DNA of 64,000 bases. It comes from Lycocorax pyrrhopterus obiensis (lineage: Eukaryota; Chordata; Aves; Passeriformes; Paradisaeidae). Positions 35,296 to 64,000 of this stretch are shown here, in pieces. Within the stretch, counting starts at the first letter, position 1; every line of letters starts with the position of its first letter. The notes beneath the pieces are model-generated. The model did not search any database and was not told the origin of the DNA. It worked only from the letters and a program-made list of their open reading frames with translations. The position numbers and the translations under genes were made by a program. The DNA is taken from positions 2,046,001-2,110,000 of the forward strand of contig JACSVZ010000039.1 in NCBI GenBank assembly GCA_014706295.1, read 5' to 3'.

Positions 35296-35313
35296 TCCCC
35301 GTACGGGCCACCA
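35296..35313 (-). promoter_or_regulatory. Primer-binding site for tRNA-Ile
   Basis: Two bases downstream of the 5' LTR the minus strand carries TGGTGGCCCGTACGGGGA. The complementary plus strand is TCCCCGTACGGGCCACCA, which equals the 18 3'-terminal bases of vertebrate tRNA-Ile(AAU) including CCA, as I recall that tRNA. All 18 positions match, so the site is undecayed. Common retroviral primers (Lys, Pro, Trp) do not fit. Confidence 0.85.
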
Positions 35314-35315
35314 GA

Positions 35316-35619
35316 TGTAGCACTTGGACACGAAAGAACCACGCAGACACCTTGTCAGGAGAGAAGCAGAAAAAAGAGAGGGTCAGAGACCCCGAGCTTT
35401 ATTATATATGTTCTTAGAAACCACCGTGGATTGGAGGGAGAAATTACCACCCCTCAATCACACTGGTCAAAGGAAAAATCCATCAAACGTCTCCGCCTAG
35501 GAGAATGGAATGAAAAACAATAAAGGACGGTTAACAAAACATGGCTATGTTTACAGAAAGTGCGTGAGAAACTGTTACAGAAAATGAAAACATCGAAGAA
35601 CTGCGAACTCAGGGCAACA
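35316..35619 (-). repeat. Provirus 5' LTR
   Basis: The 5' LTR is 304 bp and is the partner of the 3' LTR. The TATATAA/AATAAA block lies at plus-strand 35,398-35,410. The poly(A) signal overlaps the TATA box, so U3 is about 210 bp and R/U5 is short. Only 76 nt separate its end from the gag ATG at 35,239, which leaves a very short leader. Confidence 0.95.
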
Positions 35620-35625
35620 TTAAGG
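35620..35625. repeat. Provirus target-site duplication, right copy
   Basis: TTAAGG is an exact copy of the left flank at 29,265-29,270. Confidence 0.95.
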
Positions 35626-38059
35626 CATCCTAATTCTTTTCCTTTTTGATTGACTGCAACTTGCTCTCTTATGGGAAACCTGAGAAATGTTTTGCTTGGA
35701 TGCATGTGCATATACTTTCTTGTCCAAACAATGTAATACCTTAACTTTATGTTCTTCTATTTTGTAAATTATCATTCTAAAATTTAAGTATCCTTGTTAG
35801 GCATTTACAACCTTAAAATGCTGCATACAATACTGTGAATAAGGAGACTTAGACAAATTTTCACTCATTGAACTCTATTTATGTTACTTTCACTTATATG
35901 AGAATAACCTGATGATTATTATATTGTGAATATGAACTGTATTTCTCTGCTCCTTTCTTTTGTTTATCTTGAAAAAACAACATTTCAAAAGTCAGATTCA
36001 TTAAAAAGGTATAAAAAAAAAAGGTATCATGTAATAGCAGTTTTTAAAAGACTGAAAAAAATGTGGGAACCCAGAAATAACTTTTTTATTATATCCTATA
36101 AAACTTAATAGGTTGACATAAGAGGTATCTTGTTCCGTGAGGAAATACTACAATTTAAGTTAGCATCACTGATCTATTTTCCCTGGCCACCTTCTTCATC
36201 TTTTAAGCCATTGGGTATAGGTAGAGTTAATCGGTTTAAAATGCATTCCTACATCATCACAGTGTATCCTGTCTGCACTGTTGAATGAATATGAGAGCTT
36301 GCCCAAAAGGAGCCATGGCCCTGGGGGAACAAGGCTGGATTTTCTCTTAAGACCCCGTGTTTGTTTTCCCAATAGGACTTCAGAGGAAAGAGAGCCATCT
36401 ACTGCTCTATATGAGACATGCTGCAGCATGTCTTTTTAGATTGATGATTTGAAATGTCAGGGTGGGATTTAGGGAAGGAAGTAGAAACCTCTGCTATTTT
36501 TCCTCTTTTATGCTGTGGAGTCAGGTGACAAGGGAAGCGGGTTGCTGAGCAGTGCTGTCCACCACCACCCCAGCCTAGCAGAGAGCACAGCTGCATCCAG
36601 CAATGGAAGTAACCAGGGCAAAAGTGTTTGGATGCAAACAATTGTCATTTTTAGAAATAAAAATAAATAAAGTCCAAAAATACTGCAAATCCTCCACATC
36701 AGGAGGATGCATCACAAGTATAACACAACCTGGCAGAGCAGACCAACAACCAGCAGTGCCTGGTAGGTTGGACAGAGGCAAACCATGCCTGTTTCCATAC
36801 AACTACACACAGAGTTAGCCCCCAGCGTGTAAGGAATGACATTCTTATCTGCTGTGACAAAGGTCAACGCTCCCCCACACACTCCTGAATCTGTATTCAT
36901 CAGTGTCACGTTCTGCCTGTGGGGCTGCAGCCTCGAAATCAAGCTGCTTTTGGTGTCACTAAGCAAGGAAGATTCAGTCCACAGTGAGGGTCTGCAAGAT
37001 CTGAGAAGGAGGCAGCAAGGCAGAGAAATCTATGTTCCTTGCTAATGTAAGGGGTTTTGGCACTACCCCGTACTGAGAGTGCGGTAGATTTAAAATACAA
37101 CTTGCCTTGGGGAGAAGAACTAAGAGGTAAAAAAAAAGCGGATGTAACTAAGAGGTAAAAAAAAGCGGATGTCTAGGAAAAGCTTTGTCTATCATTCCAG
37201 GCCCTGCAGCCCCTCGTCCTCCCTGTGTTATGATGAGAGGAGTCTGTGGAGAGCTTGGGGTTCAGCCTGTGGATGGAAGTGATCAAACTCATGATTCTGT
37301 GTATGTTGCACATAGTCCTGGCCCACACACCCCTACACTTCCTTCCTCATGGGCTGGGTGCTAGTGCACTGGGGTCTCTGGTGGTATGTGCAGAAACTGC
37401 AAGAAGAGTATCGCATGTGTGAAATCCAAAGCTAAAGTCTTTTGAGTACTACAAACCAAACACCACTACACATAAAATGTTTGATACATGTTCTGTCTTC
37501 CTGTTTTCTTCCCTTCATTTTGGCTGTAAGAATGGCTTCTAGGTAAGTTTGACTCACAGAAGACACTCAGGCTAAATTTCAGAACCAGAACAGAAGTACT
37601 GATTTGCTTCATGTTTTCACATAGATATAATACCGTATGATAGGCACACAGCCACGGCTGTTCTATTGATACTTGCAAACTCATATAGGTACCTTTTTGG
37701 AAACAATATAGCGGAATATGCTGCCAGGGATCTTTTACATTCCTCTGTTTTCCAGTACACAGAATTTTCCAGGCAGTTACTTACACGTCAACAGGATGGC
37801 ATAGGCATCTAAGCAAAGCCAAAGCTTTCAGTGGATGACCGGCAGCATCATCAAAATGACTCAGCACTCAGCCCTGGCAAGGCTGATAAGTGAACAAGAT
37901 GAGTGGAGGCAGCTCCCATGTAGGAAAGAGCCTGTAAAACTTAAAGATCTCCACTCTGTTGTTAGCTTTGACTGAGGCTGAAAAACACAGATTCCAAGAG
38001 GAAAATTACATATCCCATGATGCTGATTAATTTATATTGGTGCATTTTCACATGTATTC
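35626..38059. other. Intergenic DNA between provirus and SLC17A5
   Basis: I recognise no gene. A recent tandem duplication lies at 37,118-37,172: two copies of a 27-28-bp unit (AACTAAGAGGTAAAAAAAA followed by GCGGATGT) differing by one A. The rest is unique-looking, AT-rich sequence with chance open frames. Confidence 0.5.
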
Positions 38060-38482
38060 AATAAGGGGACTGGAGCACCTTCCCTATGAAGACAGGTTGA
38101 GAAAGTTGGGGCTGTTCACCTGGAGAAGGTTGTGTGGAGACCTCATAGCGACCTTAAAGTATCTGCAGGGGGCCTGCAGGGAAGCCAGAGAGGGACTCTG
38201 TCAGGAACTGTAGCAACAGGACAAGGAGTAATGGGTATAAATTGAGAGAAGGGAAATTTAGGTTATATATTAGGAAGAAATTTTTTACTGTGAGGGTAGT
38301 GAGACACTGGAACAGCTTGCCCAGGGCAGTTGTGGATGCCCCAACCATGGCAGTGTTCAAAAGCCGGCTGGGTAAGGCCTTGAGAAACCTGATCTAGTGG
38401 GAGATGTCCCTGCACATGGCAGGGGAGGTTGGGACTAGATGATCTTTAGGGTCCATTCCAACCCCTTCACATTCTATGATTT
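38060..38482 (+). repeat. CR1 LINE 3' end, plus orientation
   Basis: It contains the CR1 landmarks in sense order: GACTGGAGCACCTT, then GGCTGTTCACCTGGAGAAG, TTAGGAAGAAATT, CACTGGAACAGCTTGCCCAG, a GTGTTCAAAAGCCGGCTGGG-type stretch, GATGATCTTTAGGGTCC, and a terminal ATTCTATGATTTT. It is a 5'-truncated copy about 420 bp long that ends about 60 bp before the GC-rich promoter region of SLC17A5. Confidence 0.9.
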
Positions 38483-38556
38483 TAAATCCTCACTCCAGGA
38501 ATTGCGCACTGCAAACACACACACAGCAAAAAGACGAGGTGCTGCAGATACTGCAA

Positions 38557-38562
38557 TTTATT
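38557..38562 (-). terminator. Minus-strand poly(A) signal at the edge of the SLC17A5 island
   Basis: AATAAA on the minus strand is followed about 31 nt later by a GU-rich run (minus strand of the CA repeat at 38,512-38,526). It could end a short antisense transcript starting in the CpG island. Confidence 0.35.
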
Positions 38563-38921
38563 GTTAAATGGCATTTCAGTGGTTACAGAGAGACCCAGCG
38601 CCTGCACCTCGAGCCTTTCCTCCTCCGCCCGTGGCTGCCGCAGTGGACCCGCACCGAGAGGCCGGTCGCCGTCACTGAGGAGCAGCCGCTTGCGGTGATC
38701 AGCGTGATCAGATTTGTCCTAATTCTGAGGAGCTTTTCCCTCAGCATTCGGCACGTCGCGCACAGCGACACCTGCCGCCCGCCTGTGGGCGCGTCCGTGC
38801 GGCCTCGCCAGCCAGCGGGAGGGAGCGAGGGAGCGGCCGCCCTCACTAAAGATGGCGGCCGGGGGGCGGCCCGGCACCAGCGTGGCGCTGCGGCTGAAGC
38901 CGTTTCCGCCCGTCCCTGCCC

Positions 38922-38932
38922 GTCACATGATC
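38922..38932 (+). promoter_or_regulatory. Candidate CLEAR/M-box (TCACATGA) upstream of SLC17A5
   Basis: GTCACATGATC contains TCACATGA, the reverse complement of TCATGTGA, a known binding sequence of MiT/TFE factors (MITF, TFEB, TFE3). It lies about 225 bp before the SLC17A5 ATG inside the CpG island. Lysosomal genes commonly carry such CLEAR-type sites. The match is to the core only; binding is inferred. Confidence 0.5.
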
Positions 38933-39155
38933 GCCGGGGGCTGCGGCCGCCGGTGCCCGGCCCCGGCGGGGCAGAGCCGAGCGCGGGGGGAGCGGCGGCC
39001 GGGGGAAACTGAGCCGAGCTGAGTCGAGCCGAGCCCGGCAGAGCTGAGCCCAGCCGAGCCGGGCCGGGCCACGCCACGCCACGCTCCCGGCCGCAGCGGT
39101 GGCGCCGGGCGGTCTGGCCTTGAGCGCGCTGCGCGGTCCGGGTGGCAGCAGCGAG

Positions 39156-60732
<21,577 letters not shown>

Positions 60733-63700
60733 AGGAGATGTTGAAATACCAAAGCTGTGCTGAGTCCCGTTGTGCTTAGAACTATGTGACAGGAAAAGTG
60801 CCTTCCCTGCTGATGCCTAGGAGTCTTCAGAGCTATTTGGTTAAACTATTTTATCTCTGTATCTTTTGTACTGAAAATAATTTGACAGCCTGTGTGTGCT
60901 ATTTCCTAACAAGAAACTACTTGGATTAAATATAGAATTTTCATGCTAGGACTTGATATCAAATATGTGATCAGAGACATTTTAAATCAATGTGCTAGGC
61001 TCTAATACTTTCCAGTTTTTAATTAATATTTCCTGAATTAATGTGTAGGCAGATGTTTGCTGATACTAAAATGAGAGGAAAAGGTAAAGTGATTATGTAG
61101 CACTCTAAGGAGGAATGGCATGCAAAGAATTGTACCCAAAAATAAGTTTTGATTTCCATTATGAGACTGATGGTTTTTTGCTGTTTAAAAAAGTGTAGAA
61201 GAGCTCTAGTTTTATACAATCTTTTATAGTGCTTTTATTTTGTCAGTGTTTTATTGATGGCTAAGAAATGCACATGTAATTTACTTCTATTTTACGCACA
61301 AGTTTTGAATATATAAACATTCCCTGTTTCATGAATACAGCTTCACAACTAGTACACAGCAACAAAGAAGTAAATGTACCACTGGGACTGACAGAATAAA
61401 CCACATGTCCTCTGTGGTGCAGGTTTTTCAAATAGGCCTCATTTTTAAATTTCTCTCTGCAAAGAAGAAGCAGTGCAGCTCAGTGGTTTAAATCTAGGCA
61501 GTGTACAAGAGTGAACTAGAAATAGAATATCTGCATGGTTATCTTAAAGTAACTTTCAGTTTGGCAATTAATTTTTTTGTCTCTTTAAATCAATGCAGTG
61601 GAATTCTTTCCTCTTGCATGTAGATATGTTTGTCAGCTTGTCAGTGTAAATGGAATAAAATCAGGCCAGTGTAGCAAATAATGAGGAAAATCAGTTCTCT
61701 AACAGCCTTGTTTGTTAGTCAGATAAAACTAGAGTATAAAAGAACTAGTGCAATAATCTGGTGCTGTTAGTCTCCTATCAAGATAGAATTTGACACACAA
61801 GAGCATTATTTGCACAACACACACTTAAATGCCACAGAGTAGGATTAAAAGTTATGAAAACGGTGGCCTTGTTAAGAACAAATGGGTGAATAATCTTAGA
61901 GCCACAAAGCAAAGGAAAATTCCTGTGCCAAAGATTCCTGGATTGGAGCAATTAGGTAAAAAAGAAAAATCACTGGGCTCTGGGTTTTTCATTTACCACC
62001 AATCCAAAAGAAAAGCCCAGTACTAAAGCTGCTCCATTGGAGCCTACCTTCCTTCATTTCTAGGAAATGGCATCTGCCTCTCCTTTTTAGCTTTAAGAGC
62101 CATTTTGTTTTGGCCTTCCTTGAAGTGTCATGTTCTCTGATGGATTTAAACTGTGTTTAAATCTCTGTTTGTGTCTGCAACATTTCCACAATAAACAATA
62201 TGTTGTTCAGAATAAAGTAGTACTTATTCAGTGGGAGTATGTTAAAACTATATTGTGTCTTCAGTGTTTCTACAATAAATGGATTGAATATTTACATGTG
62301 CATCTGTTGTTGAACATTACTATCTCCCTGAAGTTAGAACACCATTTTGAAAGTATGCTGAACAACAAGGTTGGTGACTGGATTAAGGAACGGTTAATAT
62401 GTTCTTGGAAAATTACCTTCCTCAGAAGTTTTTTGTCTGGCTTTACAGGTAAGTATTGTCTTCCACCTGGCACTGTATTAAAAGTAATAATTTCACTTTA
62501 CGTGAAAATAAATTTGTACTCTTTCAGTATCTTTGGTTAAAAAGGAGGGGGGAAAAGATTAAAAACTAAAAGATTGTATATAGTTTAAATTAATTTATGC
62601 CTTTGCTTTTCTAGAGATCGTCATCAGGCAACATATGGACAGGGTTGCAATTCCACCTGTTCTGACATTGGAAACTTCAGCCTCCTGTGCTTCTAGTCTT
62701 TTTCTTCCTGTGCTTTTAGTCTTTGAAAATAGTTCAGTTGAATATCAAACTTTTAAAAATTATACTTAAGGCAGTAGATACAGTAGAAGTGTATGTAGAC
62801 ATATGTATCAGTTAAATGAGCCTGAACGAGATTCAGTTAAAAATGAATTTTAGGTATAGCAGCAATTGAGGAGTTCAGAAATTTTTGGACCAGCATACTA
62901 GATTTTATTTTCCCTTCATCTAGAGCACCATTATTACTGATTTTGCATACTCTGTAACTTTTAAGGCAGCTTAGAAAGTGGGACTGAAAAAATGCTGTAA
63001 ATCCTTATATTATTTGTGGACAACAGACTACACTGAAGCTAATATAGAGCTATTTCTGATTTCATTTTTAAAAGTATCAAAATACAGGGTGGGATTCTTG
63101 ATTCAGTGAGGCTTTTAACACATAACAAGAATATCCCCAAAAAACTCCTTAAGTGTTACCTTTCTGTATCATGCTTGCAAAAAGGAAAATCTATTAGAAA
63201 AAGCTGTCAAAATATTTTCTGCTAATCATGATATTATTTTTATTGTGTTGCCATGCTACTGTTTGCGTGGTTCTCTCAGCCAGTTTCATCTGTTCAAAGA
63301 CATTTCTCATATTCTGTATTTTCAGGAGTAACAAGGGGTTTGAGTACCTCTTGTCTCAGTTCACCTGTGTGACACAAGATCTTGACAGAAACTGGGCAGT
63401 GTTTTTGTGGTGACTGTTTTCCTGAAACAATCCCATAACTGTTATGTCTTGCTGCATTTCCTTAACAGATATACCAGAGTAAGAAGTTGTGCTCTCTGTT
63501 CCATGAAGAACCCTCTAATTAGGATGTCCACCTGGAATGAGGGAGGTCAGTTCAAAAACAGATTTCACCCATTGCAGAGCAGGAGTTGAACCACTGCTTT
63601 GGGAAGATGTCTTAGTGTTGCCAGGTATTTTTAAGTGCTTTCTCTTCAATGTCTGCTTCTGACACAGTTGTGCTTAAATTTTTTTTTTGAACATTTAGTG

Positions 63701-64000
63701 CAAATTTCTACCAACATTAGAAACAGAGATGGAATAACTTCTCAGAATATCCTACAGCATGCAACATGAGGATTGCCTGAGATCTGAATCATGGTCTCTT
63801 ACAGCCTGAAAAAGTGCCTTCATCATGCTTTGCAAAAGATGAAATGCCACAAAGTAATGGGCGTGGTTTTCAGTTCACTATCTCTTTGTTCTAAGGGTAC
63901 AAAGTATCAGTCAAGTGCCTTAAAGAAGTCCAAAGTATTTGGCACCCAAAAATACGAGTTAACTTACATAGGCCTTTTTAATGCTAACCTAGTGAAGGTT
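60733..64000 (+). other. SLC17A5 3' UTR and downstream flank
   Basis: The first AATAAA after the stop is at 61,395-61,400, followed by a GU-rich stretch (TGTCCTCTGTGGTG), a reasonable poly(A) site giving a 3' UTR of about 0.7 kb. Further AATAAA signals at 61,654, 62,190 and 62,211 would allow longer isoforms. No other gene was recognised to the end of the window. Confidence 0.55.
61395..61400 (+). terminator. Candidate SLC17A5 poly(A) signal
   Basis: AATAAA with a downstream GU-rich element is the first such signal after the SLC17A5 stop codon. Which of the four nearby signals is used cannot be told from sequence. Confidence 0.45.

Larger units (their letters stand above)
29271..35619 (-). 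mobile_element. Endogenous betaretrovirus-like provirus, env-less
   Basis: This is a complete 6,349-bp provirus on the minus strand. In order it has: 5' LTR (35,619-35,316), tRNA-Ile primer-binding site, gag, pro with dUTPase, pol, polypurine tract and 3' LTR (29,578-29,271). A 6-bp TTAAGG duplication flanks it. The three-frame gag/pro/pol arrangement with dUTPase fused to protease is known for betaretroviruses and related ERV-K-like elements. There is no env: only about 50 bp separate the pol stop from the 3' LTR. Visible lesions are a frame change in gag and a catalytic-residue change in reverse transcriptase, so autonomous activity of this copy is unlikely. It lies between CD109 and SLC17A5, antisense to SLC17A5. 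Confidence 0.95.

Noticed and set aside
39099..39155. In-frame upstream extension of SLC17A5
   Set aside because: It starts with GTG, not ATG, and the added residues do not resemble the sialin N-terminus. The ATG at 39,156 has the better context.

Overview
This window is vertebrate nuclear DNA, almost certainly from a bird. The evidence is several CR1 LINE fragments with the avian 3' end (a TTCCAACC-type block followed by ATTCTATGATT), compact GC-rich promoter islands, and two multi-exon genes in the order expected for amniotes. A short element with a tRNA-Ile-like head and a CR1-like tail resembles TguSINE1 of songbirds, which suggests a passerine, but this is a single weak clue.

Layout. 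Positions 1-16,235 carry the 5' end of CD109 on the minus strand: exon 1 (signal peptide) in a CpG island at about 15,960-16,560, exon 2 at 15,666-15,826, and then more than 15.6 kb of intron 2 that leaves the window. Positions 16,236-38,500 are intergenic, with CR1 debris, a probable solo LTR (23,252-23,522), a polypyrimidine satellite (25,073-25,192) and a 6.35-kb endogenous retrovirus on the minus strand (29,271-35,619). Positions 38,580-60,732 hold SLC17A5 (sialin, the lysosomal sialic acid/H+ transporter) on the plus strand. All 11 coding exons can be placed, giving a 484-residue protein with every splice phase consistent. Positions 60,733-64,000 are its 3' UTR and flank. CD109 and SLC17A5 lie head to head about 23 kb apart, the same divergent arrangement as in human.

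The retrovirus is the most informative object. It has two LTRs of 304-308 bp, a 6-bp target duplication (TTAAGG), a primer-binding site that matches the 3' end of tRNA-Ile(AAU), and a polypurine tract. It has gag, pro (dUTPase plus protease) and pol in three successive -1 frames, with a correctly phased slippery heptamer at each junction. It has no env: pol ends about 50 bp before the 3' LTR. This is a betaretrovirus-like, env-less layout. Two lesions are visible: a +1 frame change in gag near duplicated C-runs, and a glycine in place of the second catalytic aspartate of reverse transcriptase. Integrase, RNase H, protease and dUTPase motifs are otherwise complete. The LTRs differ by roughly 2% substitutions, partly at CpG sites, so the insertion is fairly young.

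The two cellular genes are unrelated in function: CD109 is a GPI-anchored alpha-2-macroglobulin-family protein and SLC17A5 a lysosomal transporter. The provirus sits in sense orientation about 13 kb upstream of CD109. The SLC17A5 island carries a MiT/TFE-type E-box and a YY1-type site, fitting a lysosomal housekeeping gene.
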